Shown: positions 1-5,152 of the stretch, in pieces
How the letters are laid out: every line of letters begins with the position of its first letter
Numbering within the stretch: the first letter of the stretch is position 1
Origin: Candidatus Omnitrophota bacterium
GTDB lineage: Bacteria; Omnitrophota; Gorgyraeia; Zapsychrales; Zapsychraceae
Direction: 5' to 3'
Assembly (NCBI GenBank): GCA_018062515.1
Contig: JAGOSC010000100.1
Span: forward strand, 1-5,152
Length of the DNA stretch: 5,152 bases
Notes under the pieces: model-generated
Databases searched by the model: none
What the model was told of the DNA's origin: nothing
Seen by the model: the letters and a program-made list of their open reading frames with translations, nothing else
Made by a program: the position numbers and the translations under genes

Positions 1-1
1 T

Positions 2-382
2 AGGCTTAATCCAAACTATATTTGTATGAAAGATGATAAATATCGGGGTATGGAACAAGTGCCTTTTGAAATCAATGGAAGGACTTCTTATGGTTGCTGT
101 CATACGTCTGCGGCTTATTTACAAGCTGAAGCGCTTCGGTATTCGGCAGATCCTTTGACAGGTGAGGCTGTCGATAAAGCTGATGCATATATTGTTTTAA
201 AACCAGATGGAACCAATGGAGTGCTTTATTTCAAATCAATAGAAAATTACTCGAAATATACCGCAATGGGAGCGATCCAGAAAATTTATTTATGCTCCAT
301 GCATCCGGACATTCGTCAAACCTCTCCCGGAGCTTGCCCAAAATGCGGCATGGAACTTATTGAAGAAAAAAATAAAGATTGA
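2..382 (+). CDS. TRASH-like plus heavy-metal-binding-domain protein, 5' end outside window
   Basis: This is probably a metal-binding accessory or chaperone protein; no catalytic motif is visible. The frame is open to the window edge. The first ATG (position 26) is probably internal, because the codon before it is a Cys (residues NPNYIC then MKDD) that belongs to a TRASH-like pattern: Cys, 23 residues, then a CC pair. Numbering from that Met, CC is at 24-25, a YHS-like stretch (DPLTGEAVDKA) at 42-52, and a C-terminal HMBD at about 87-114 with C90, M92, H93, C104, C107 and M109. The relatives I remember have a further Cys after the CC pair, where this one reads HTS, so one metal ligand may be missing. 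The HMBD also has CSMHP where CPMHP is usual. A signal peptide, if any, lies upstream of the window. A decayed relative lies just downstream. Domain assignment is by eye; the metal is unknown. Confidence 0.8.
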   Translation, partial: RLNPNYICMKDDKYRGMEQVPFEINGRTSYGCCHTSAAYLQAEALRYSADPLTGEAVDKADAYIVLKPDGTNGVLYFKSIENYSKYTAMGAIQKIYLCSMHPDIRQTSPGACPKCGMELIEEKNKD

Positions 383-429
383 TCATAGGCGGGCACAATG
401 TCGCATCAATCCATTAACTCGTAGCTTAA

Positions 430-604
430 ATTTATGTTTGTATGATGAAGGATAAATATTTCAATATCGGGAAGATTCCTGTAGAAGTCGAAGGTAAAAC
501 TTATTACAGGCGATGTAAAGGATATGTACAGTCTTTAAAAAATGATCCTGCCATTCGGTGCTGAAAATTATTCAAAATATTTAGAAAAAAATCAAACTCA
601 ATAA
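430..604 (+). pseudogene. Decayed second copy of the TRASH-like domain gene
   Basis: Codons 430-558 read IYVCMMKDKY, then IPVEVEGKTYY, then KNDPAIR. This parallels the start of the preceding gene (YICMKDDKY, VPFEINGRTSY). The frame stops at TGA 562-564. In the +1 frame, 560-604 reads AENYSKYLEKNQTQ and stop, matching ENYSKY of the first copy (242-259). About 33 codons covering the YHS-like middle are therefore missing, with a frameshift at the junction. The expected GCC after YY reads RRC, and a Tyr (TAT) sits where a Cys (TGT) would be expected, so the metal site looks lost. Similarity continues upstream to about 422, where the frame is broken by TAA 427-429. No HMBD follows. A 40-residue ORF from ATG 442 is possible but has no clear SD. 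I call it a relic. It fills most of the gap between the first gene and the ATPase. Confidence 0.75.
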
Positions 605-620
605 TATTGAAAGGCGATTT

Positions 621-2525
621 ATGAGTGAAAACTGCGCTCACTGCGCTCCCGATCACAACGATGCAAATATACAGCAGCTTCCTTCGAAGAATATTATTCT
701 CATTATCGTTTCGTTGATATTATTTATTTTTGGGATGATTTTTAAGGAAAGGTTACAAGACACGCCATATTTACTCGGTGAATACAGCGTGTTTTTATTG
801 GCCTATTTACTAAGTGGGTACAATGTTCTATCGGCGGCAGTAAAAAATATCATTCGTGGAAAAGTTTTCGACGAGAATTTTTTAATGACCGTTGCTACAG
901 TTGGAGCCATTTTAATTCATGAACTGCCGGAAGCGGTGGGTGTTATGCTCTTTTATAAAGTTGGAGAACTTCTTCAAGATTTGTCCGTATCAAAAGCTCG
1001 CCGATCAATTAAATCCCTACTTGAAGTTCGGCCAGATTACGCCAATCTTAAAAACGGTAATGACATACAGAAGGTCAAACCCGAAGTAGTAAAAGTGGGC
1101 GACACAATTATTGTTAAACCTGGGGAAAAAATTCCTTTAGATGGAGAAATTTTATCAGGGGAATCACAAGTGAATACATCCATGCTGACGGGTGAATCCG
1201 TTCCACGGGATGTCGCTCCTGGCAAAACGGTTTTGGGAGGGATGATTAATCAGACAAGCGTTCTAACGATTAAAGTCACCAAGCTCTTTAGTGAATCCTC
1301 CGTAGCTAAAATAATGGAACTTGTTGAAAATGCGACGGCTAATAAAGCCAAGACGGAAAAATTCATTACTAAATTTGCCCAAGTGTATACACCGATAATT
1401 GTTATTTGTGCGGCCTTAATTGCATTTATTCCACCGTTTTTACTGAATGAGCCTTTTTCAAAATGGATTTATCGGGCATTGGTATTGCTGGTTATTTCCT
1501 GTCCGTGCGGTTTAGTGATCAGCATTCCCCTTGGTTATTTTGGCGGAGTAGGTGGCGCATCACGTCGAGGTATTCTTGTTAAAGGGTCACATTTTTTGGA
1601 TTTATTGGCGCAAGTTAAAACGGTTGTTTTTGACAAGACAGGGACATTGACTCAAGGCCTTTTTAAGGTAACAAAAATTGTTCCTAAAAATAATTTTAAA
1701 GAAGAGGAAATGCTCCGCTGGGCGGCTCATGCCGAGGCCAATTCCAATCATCCCATCGCAAAATCAATCCTGGAAGCCTATGGAAAAAATGTCAACTCTT
1801 CCAGCATTCAATCTCACGAGGAAATTCCTTCACATGGAATTAAAGCCAGAATAGAAAATCGATGGATCATTGTTGGTAATGACCGTTTTCTTCATAAAGA
1901 AAATATTCAGCACGATGAATGCCAAGTTAATGGAACCGTTGTCCATCTTGTCGTCGATAAAACGTATGCTGGATATATTATGATTGGCGATGAGTTAAAG
2001 CCTGATGCCGCAAAAGCTGTGCAAGATTTACGAAATTTAGGTGTAAAAAATGTGGTAATGTTGACCGGTGACAGTAAGTCGATTGCCAAAGCTATTTCCG
2101 ATAAGTTAGGATTAAATTCTTACTTAGCTGAATTGTTGCCAGAAGACAAAGTTAAAGCGTTAGAAACACTGATGACAAATAATAATAAAGAGAAAGTAGC
2201 TTTTGTCGGTGACGGAGTTAATGATGCACCAGTGATAGCCCGGGCCGACATTGGAATGGCGATGGGTGGGGTCGGGTCAGATGTGGCGGTTGAAACAGCC
2301 GATGTCGTTCTAATGACGGACGCCCCAGTGAAAGTCGCTGAAGCGATAAGAATGGGAAAGAGAACTGCTAAGATCGTTTGGCAAAATGTATGCTTATCGT
2401 TGGGCATAAAAGGAATATTTATTGTTCTTGGCATTATGGGTGTAGCTAATATGTGGGAAGCCGTTTTTGCCGATATGGGTGTTGCATTACTTTCTATCTT
2501 AAATGCGACTCGTCTGTTAAAATAA
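621..2525 (+). CDS. cadA: P1B-type heavy-metal translocating ATPase (Zn/Cd/Pb class)
   Basis: This inner-membrane pump couples ATP hydrolysis to export of soft divalent cations from the cytoplasm. Catalytic motifs are intact in 634 residues: actuator TGES at 190-193, CPC at 294-296 in the membrane, phosphorylation site DKTGT with D338, HP at 377-378 in the nucleotide domain, TGD at 482-484, and GDGVNDAP at 530-537. K597 and D618 (FADMG) match the Lys and Asp-x-Gly of ZntA/CadA-type pumps, supporting Zn/Cd/Pb rather than Cu. Hydrophobic segments at about 24-42, 49-72, 86-118 (two), 254-275, 282-306, 588-607 and 610-628 fit eight helices. There is no N-terminal HMA domain, only a short tail with C5xxC8, H7 and H12. 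AAGG at 611-614 supports the start. sodC begins 34 bases after the stop, probably on the same transcript. I found no convincing promoter upstream. The cadA/zntA choice is by family; exact metals are uncertain. Confidence 0.93.
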   Translation: MSENCAHCAPDHNDANIQQLPSKNIILIIVSLILFIFGMIFKERLQDTPYLLGEYSVFLLAYLLSGYNVLSAAVKNIIRGKVFDENFLMTVATVGAILIHELPEAVGVMLFYKVGELLQDLSVSKARRSIKSLLEVRPDYANLKNGNDIQKVKPEVVKVGDTIIVKPGEKIPLDGEILSGESQVNTSMLTGESVPRDVAPGKTVLGGMINQTSVLTIKVTKLFSESSVAKIMELVENATANKAKTEKFITKFAQVYTPIIVICAALIAFIPPFLLNEPFSKWIYRALVLLVISCPCGLVISIPLGYFGGVGGASRRGILVKGSHFLDLLAQVKTVVFDKTGTLTQGLFKVTKIVPKNNFKEEEMLRWAAHAEANSNHPIAKSILEAYGKNVNSSSIQSHEEIPSHGIKARIENRWIIVGNDRFLHKENIQHDECQVNGTVVHLVVDKTYAGYIMIGDELKPDAAKAVQDLRNLGVKNVVMLTGDSKSIAKAISDKLGLNSYLAELLPEDKVKALETLMTNNNKEKVAFVGDGVNDAPVIARADIGMAMGGVGSDVAVETADVVLMTDAPVKVAEAIRMGKRTAKIVWQNVCLSLGIKGIFIVLGIMGVANMWEAVFADMGVALLSILNATRLLK

Positions 2526-2559
2526 AGTCCATTAACATTTCTTGAAAGGAGAATAGAAG

Positions 2560-3198
2560 ATGAAAAAATTATTTTTGGTGTTGAGTTTTTTATGTGTTCC
2601 AATGATGGCATTGGCAGCGACGGGAAAAGCCACCATTAAAGGGACAGCGCCAGATTCCACAATCTCAGGCGAGGCCACATTAACCGAAAAAGATGGCGGT
2701 ATTGAAGTGGAAGTTCAAGTTGCCAATGCGCCTGTTGGAAAACATGGCTTCCATATTCATGAGAATGGAAGTTGTGAGGATATGGGTAAAGCGGCCGGAG
2801 GTCATTTTAATCCGGAAAAAGTTGATCATGGATTTTTACCCAAAGATGGTCATCAACATGCCCACGTTGGAGATATGGGAAGTATCGATATAGATCAAGA
2901 CGGCAAAGGGACATTGAAATTATTTATGCCCGGTTTAACTTTAGCGCAAGGGACGTATGCAGTTGTAAATAAAGCTATTATTTTACACGAAAATGTCGAT
3001 GATTTTAGTCAGCCAACGGGTAACGCCGGTGGACGAATTGCCTGCGGAATTATCGAATCGACAAATGCCGAGGGCGCGTCAATTCAATCTAATAAAAATC
3101 AAGCAATCGTTTATACGTGTCCAATGCATCCTGAGGTTCGGCAATCGATGCCGGGGACTTGCCCCAAATGTGGTATGGCTTTGGAGGTTAGTAAGTAG
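2560..3198 (+). CDS. sodC: Exported Cu/Zn superoxide dismutase with C-terminal heavy-metal-binding domain
   Basis: This enzyme dismutates superoxide to oxygen and hydrogen peroxide, probably in the periplasm. Residues 1-20 form a Sec signal peptide ending near ALA. The SodC fold follows with every key residue visible: Cu ligands H65, H67 (HGFHIHE), bridging H82 (GGHFNP) and H143 (LHE); Zn ligands H82, H90, H102 and D105 (HVGD); disulfide C72-C162; active-site R159 (GGRIACG). Bacterial SodC normally ends soon after that Cys. Here a linker (about 167-182) leads into an HMBD at 183-210 with C187, H190, C201, C204 and Met residues, making 212 residues in all. The extra H98 and H100 in GHQHAH are near the Zn ligands. 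SD AAAGGAG at 2545-2551, 8 bases before the ATG, fixes the start. Superoxide dismutation is secure; the tail may store or deliver Cu/Zn, which is inference. Confidence 0.95.
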   Translation: MKKLFLVLSFLCVPMMALAATGKATIKGTAPDSTISGEATLTEKDGGIEVEVQVANAPVGKHGFHIHENGSCEDMGKAAGGHFNPEKVDHGFLPKDGHQHAHVGDMGSIDIDQDGKGTLKLFMPGLTLAQGTYAVVNKAIILHENVDDFSQPTGNAGGRIACGIIESTNAEGASIQSNKNQAIVYTCPMHPEVRQSMPGTCPKCGMALEVSK

Positions 3199-3210
3199 GC
3201 GCATAATTTC

Positions 3211-3238
3211 TTGACAATGTAAGCAAAGTATAGATAAT
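3211..3238 (+). promoter_or_regulatory. Sigma70-type promoter for the FTR1 permease leader
   Basis: A perfect -35 TTGACA (3211-3216) is followed after 16 bases by GATAAT (3233-3238), a five-of-six match to TATAAT. It begins 12 bases after the sodC stop. Transcription would start near 3244-3246 and give a leader of about 74 bases that contains a terminator. The call rests on sequence match alone. Confidence 0.65.
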
Positions 3239-3258
3239 AAGTTATAAACTAACTTATT
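3236..3258. promoter_or_regulatory. Perfect 9-bp inverted repeat over the -10/start region, candidate operator
   Basis: AATAAGTTA (3236-3244), a 5-base spacer TAAAC, and TAACTTATT (3250-3258) form a perfect dyad. It overlaps the last three bases of the -10 and the predicted start, a classic position for a repressor. It does not match closely any metal-regulator box I know: only GATAAT at its left edge looks Fur-like, and the spacing does not fit a DtxR box. The regulator is unknown. If transcription starts upstream of it, it could instead fold as an RNA hairpin. Confidence 0.6.
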
Positions 3259-3276
3259 TCTATGAGGCCAATTCTT

Positions 3277-3318
3277 AGAGCCCGATTTTCAATTTTTTGG
3301 AAAAGGGCTCTTTTTTTT
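3277..3318 (+). terminator. Intrinsic terminator ending at the FTR1 start codon (possible attenuator)
   Basis: AGAGCCC (3277-3283) pairs perfectly with GGGCTCT (3305-3311). Inner TTTTC (3286-3290) pairs with GAAAA (3300-3304), leaving a two-base bulge and a loop of about 9 bases. A run of eight T follows at 3311-3318, and the ATG of the permease starts at 3319. It would end read-through from cadA-sodC, and also transcripts from the promoter at 3211-3238. The best SD-like bases for the permease (AAGGG, 3303-3307) lie in its 3' arm. The reverse strand lacks a matching T-run, so it acts in one direction. Confidence 0.85.
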
Positions 3319-4566
3319 ATGGAAAATAAAATAATCGAAAAAGTAATCGAAAAAAACGGTGAAAAGGTCGTTGAGGTTCATTCCGAAGCTGGTGAAGTTC
3401 TATTAACTAAAACCAAAGAAGGTTATGAACTAAAATGCCCTACAACTAAAAAGATTTGTCTTATCAGTTACAAGCAAATGATGTCGGATTGTTTAAGCTG
3501 CTGGGCAGAAAAGCCAAGTGGTAAAGACAACCCTTTTTTTGGTGAACCCACCGATACTGCTTCAAATGTAGTTCATAAAGAAATTCCGAGTAAGAAAACG
3601 ATTTGGAAATCCTTAATCAATTTTACGCTTTGGGCGATGGCTGCCTGTGTGGCTGCAGTTTTAATTTGGCAAGGCATAATTTTTGATGGTGCTCCTGATC
3701 CGACAGCCGAAAATCTCAATAAATTTTCTGTCATCATGAACGCAGGTATTTTAGTTTTTCGGGAAGGACTTGAGGCGATTCTTGTACTTTCTGCGTTAAC
3801 CGTCAGTCTAGTGCGTACAGGTGAGGGGTATTGGAAACCAGTCGGTTTAGGAGCAGGTTTATCATTCTTAGCGAGTATAGCTACATGGTTTATAGTCATC
3901 GGAATTATTTCCAATATTAATGCGCCAGCCTTGGATGTACAGGCTGCAACCGGCCTTTTAGCAGTTGTCGTGCTATTAGTTATCATGAATTGGTTTTTTC
4001 ATCGGATTTATTGGACGGGATGGATTGCGCATCACAATCAGAGGAAACAAAAAATCCTTGAAAGTTCAAAACCAACGTCTGATCTTTTTAAGGCGCTAGT
4101 TTTCTTAGGTTTTACTTCCGTTTATCGTGAAGGATTTGAGATTGTTTTATTTCTTCAAAATTTGCGTCTTAAAGCTGGAACACCGGTTGTTCTTTATGGT
4201 GTACTCATTGGTTTAGCTTTGACCGCAATGGTGGGGGTTTTAACCTTTATTGGCCATAAAAAGTTGCCTTTCCGTCGAATGTTGATAATTACTGGTGTTA
4301 TGTTAGGATTTGTCCTCATGGTCATGGTGGGCGAAACCATCCAAGAAATGCAATTGGCTAATTGGATAGGGACAACGACCCTTAATTTTGAATTGCCAGG
4401 CTGGATGAATTTATGGTTGGCTATCTATCCATCCGCCGAAAGTTTAATTGCTCAATTTGTGGCGGTGGCTTTGGTACTAGGTTCTTATGTGGCATCCCAA
4501 TATTTTCGTATTTGGCGACCACGATGGCAGGCTGCTCGTCGTCAGACTAGCATTGTAAATTTTTAA
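3319..4566 (+). CDS. FTR1-family iron permease with cysteine-rich N-terminal region
   Basis: FTR1/EfeU permeases move iron across the inner membrane, and the two REGLE-type motifs are the iron-binding signature. Here they are REGLE at residues 148-152 and REGFE at 270-274 of 415, each within a hydrophobic helix. About seven or eight membrane segments span roughly 98-400, ending with the PSAESLIAQ helix. Residues 1-90 are hydrophilic and contain C40, C47, C58 and C61 (the last two as CLSC), a possible metal site that is not part of the FTR1 core. EfeU is shorter and lacks this head. I chose ATG 3319. ATG 3262 is also in frame and would add 19 residues, but those codons are the terminator hairpin and no SD precedes them. 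The SD for 3319 is weak (AAGGG, 11 bases away). Neighbouring genes handle Zn/Cd/Cu, so a cation other than iron is possible. No EfeO/EfeB partner is visible. Confidence 0.88.
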   Translation: MENKIIEKVIEKNGEKVVEVHSEAGEVLLTKTKEGYELKCPTTKKICLISYKQMMSDCLSCWAEKPSGKDNPFFGEPTDTASNVVHKEIPSKKTIWKSLINFTLWAMAACVAAVLIWQGIIFDGAPDPTAENLNKFSVIMNAGILVFREGLEAILVLSALTVSLVRTGEGYWKPVGLGAGLSFLASIATWFIVIGIISNINAPALDVQAATGLLAVVVLLVIMNWFFHRIYWTGWIAHHNQRKQKILESSKPTSDLFKALVFLGFTSVYREGFEIVLFLQNLRLKAGTPVVLYGVLIGLALTAMVGVLTFIGHKKLPFRRMLIITGVMLGFVLMVMVGETIQEMQLANWIGTTTLNFELPGWMNLWLAIYPSAESLIAQFVAVALVLGSYVASQYFRIWRPRWQAARRQTSIVNF

Positions 4567-4574
4567 TCTATGCA

Positions 4575-4603
4575 TTGAACGGCTTAAGGTTATCAGCTAT
4601 ACT
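4575..4603 (+). promoter_or_regulatory. Predicted promoter for the small CC-rich protein
   Basis: TTGAAC (4575-4580), a 17-base spacer and TATACT (4598-4603) each differ from consensus at one or two positions. The expected start, about seven bases past the -10, falls on or next to the ATG at 4610, so the transcript would have little or no 5' leader. It lies 8 bases after the FTR1 stop. Confidence 0.5.
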
Positions 4604-4609
4604 TAATCG

Positions 4610-4996
4610 ATGAAAAATTGTTTGTCTAAATATATCATTTCCTCTTTAGTTTTGACAGTCACTCTGGCGACTGTTACATGTTGCACTGTTTTTGGCGCTA
4701 CGGAAGCATCCTTGGTTAAAGTGGAAAAGCGAGCCCATAAGTGTTGTCCTGTAAAGGGTGATACATCTAATGCTCCCGAAAAATCAAATCAATGTTGCAA
4801 ACCACAATTACAAGCGGACTTTTCTCAACAAAATTTATTTAATATTTCTCTTCCTTATACAAGTTTAATTTCAAGCACTTTTTTACCCCCGCAACTACCT
4901 TCCTTAAAAGATAAGTTCAATTTAGCTTACCTTGATGGCCCATCTAATCAGTTCTCTCTTCAACTTTATATCCAATTCCATAATTTTCGTATTTAG
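4610..4996 (+). CDS. Small exported protein with three Cys-Cys pairs, function unknown
   Basis: I do not recognise a family. The 128 residues start with a basic and hydrophobic stretch (about 5-30) that looks like a signal peptide or membrane anchor, with possible cleavage between residues 30 and 33. Cysteines come in pairs at 24-25, 45-46 (HKCCPVK) and 62-63 (QCCKP), plus C4. Two pairs would lie in the mature protein, separated by a polar segment, which suggests thiolate metal binding outside the cytoplasm. The C-terminal half has no Cys and ends in alternating aromatic and hydrophobic residues (about 117-128). No other Met occurs in the frame, so ATG 4610 is the only ATG start, yet no SD sits within 15 bases. 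A promoter at 4575-4603 suggests its own transcript. A role in metal sensing or sequestration is inferred from cysteines and neighbours only. Confidence 0.7.
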   Translation: MKNCLSKYIISSLVLTVTLATVTCCTVFGATEASLVKVEKRAHKCCPVKGDTSNAPEKSNQCCKPQLQADFSQQNLFNISLPYTSLISSTFLPPQLPSLKDKFNLAYLDGPSNQFSLQLYIQFHNFRI

Positions 4997-5058
4997 TTCC
5001 TTGGTTTAGATTTTTTTTCTTTCTTTAGGGAAGAAGTGTCTTTAACCTAGGAGTGTGT

Positions 5059-5152
5059 ATGAAAAAATTCATTTTAATCGTTTTTATAATCTTTATCACC
5101 GTTGGCGGCTGGTGGTATTTAAAAAATCATCAAACAGTGCCGATGCTAGAGT
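5059..5152 (+). CDS. N-terminus of a membrane-anchored or exported protein, cut by window end
   Basis: Only 31 codons are visible. They begin MKKFILIVFI, continue as one hydrophobic segment to about residue 20 (GGWWYL), then turn polar (KNHQTVP) and run off the window in frame. This is a single-pass anchor or uncleaved signal. SD AGGAG (5049-5053) lies 5 bases before the ATG, the canonical pattern the preceding gene lacks. The gap after the preceding stop is 62 bases and T-rich, with no convincing hairpin. Such an N-terminus is common in periplasmic adaptor (HlyD/CusB-like) subunits of metal efflux systems, and the neighbourhood fits, but no adaptor motif is visible. Confidence 0.7.
   Translation, partial: MKKFILIVFIIFITVGGWWYLKNHQTVPMLE

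Noticed and set aside
442..564. 40-codon ORF in the decayed TRASH-like copy
   Set aside because: No clear SD, metal-binding cysteines lost, and the matching second half continues in another frame, so a relic fits better than a small gene.
560..620. Promoter for the ATPase just upstream of its start
   Set aside because: AT-rich hexamers such as AATAAT (600-605) occur, but none has an acceptable -35 at 16-18 bases.
2120..2611. 163-codon open frame on the - strand
   Set aside because: It lies antisense to the conserved GDGVNDAP end of the ATPase and the sodC signal peptide, has no recognisable domain, and is best explained as a shadow of the + strand codons.
2993..3214. 73-codon + strand frame overlapping the end of sodC
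   Set aside because: It is out of frame with the conserved LHE, GGRIACG and HMBD motifs and shows no signal or domain of its own.
3262..3318. In-frame upstream start that would lengthen the FTR1 protein by 19 residues
   Set aside because: No SD precedes it and its codons form the terminator hairpin. It is kept only as a possible regulatory read-through start, not as the main start.
3573..3986. 137-codon open frame on the - strand
   Set aside because: It is antisense to the first REGLE helix region of the FTR1 gene, which is clearly the real coding strand.
4997..5058. T-rich gap as a terminator for the CC-rich gene
   Set aside because: T runs are present but I find no stable GC-containing stem in front of them.

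Overview
The window is an AT-rich stretch of a heavy-metal handling locus, with every convincing gene on the + strand. Short SD-led intergenic gaps, a Sec-exported Cu/Zn superoxide dismutase, a CadA/ZntA-type pump and an FTR1-type permease point to a Gram-negative bacterium. Base composition and gene content would fit an AT-rich gammaproteobacterium such as a Legionella relative, but that assignment is a low-confidence guess. The content looks like an accessory metal-resistance island rather than core genome.

Layout. Positions 2-382 hold the 3' part of a TRASH-like/heavy-metal-binding-domain (HMBD) protein whose start lies outside the window. Positions 430-604 hold a decayed second copy of its TRASH-like part, with an internal deletion, a frameshift and lost cysteines. 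A P1B-type Zn/Cd/Pb ATPase (621-2525) follows, and 34 bases later a SodC with a complete active site and a C-terminal HMBD (2560-3198). These two probably share a transcript. After sodC come a consensus-like promoter (3211-3238), a perfect 9-bp inverted repeat over its -10/start region (3236-3258) and a strong intrinsic terminator (3277-3318). The terminator ends exactly at the best ATG of an FTR1-family permease (3319-4566) that carries an unusual four-cysteine N-terminal region. A small exported protein with three CC pairs (4610-4996) follows, with a promoter placed so that its mRNA could be leaderless. The window ends in the first 31 codons of a membrane-anchored protein (5059 onward), perhaps an efflux adaptor.

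How the genes may work together (inference): the ATPase would expel divalent soft metals from the cytoplasm. The exported SodC-HMBD would detoxify superoxide and may bind metal through its tail. The TRASH-like/HMBD protein and the CC-rich protein look like metal binders or chaperones. The FTR1 protein may supply iron or move another oxidised cation, and the truncated last gene may begin an RND-type efflux operon. The parts most worth a second look are the promoter/inverted repeat/terminator unit in front of the permease, the SodC-HMBD fusion, the Cys-rich head of the permease and the decaying TRASH-like copy. I see no RNA genes, CRISPR array or insertion sequence.
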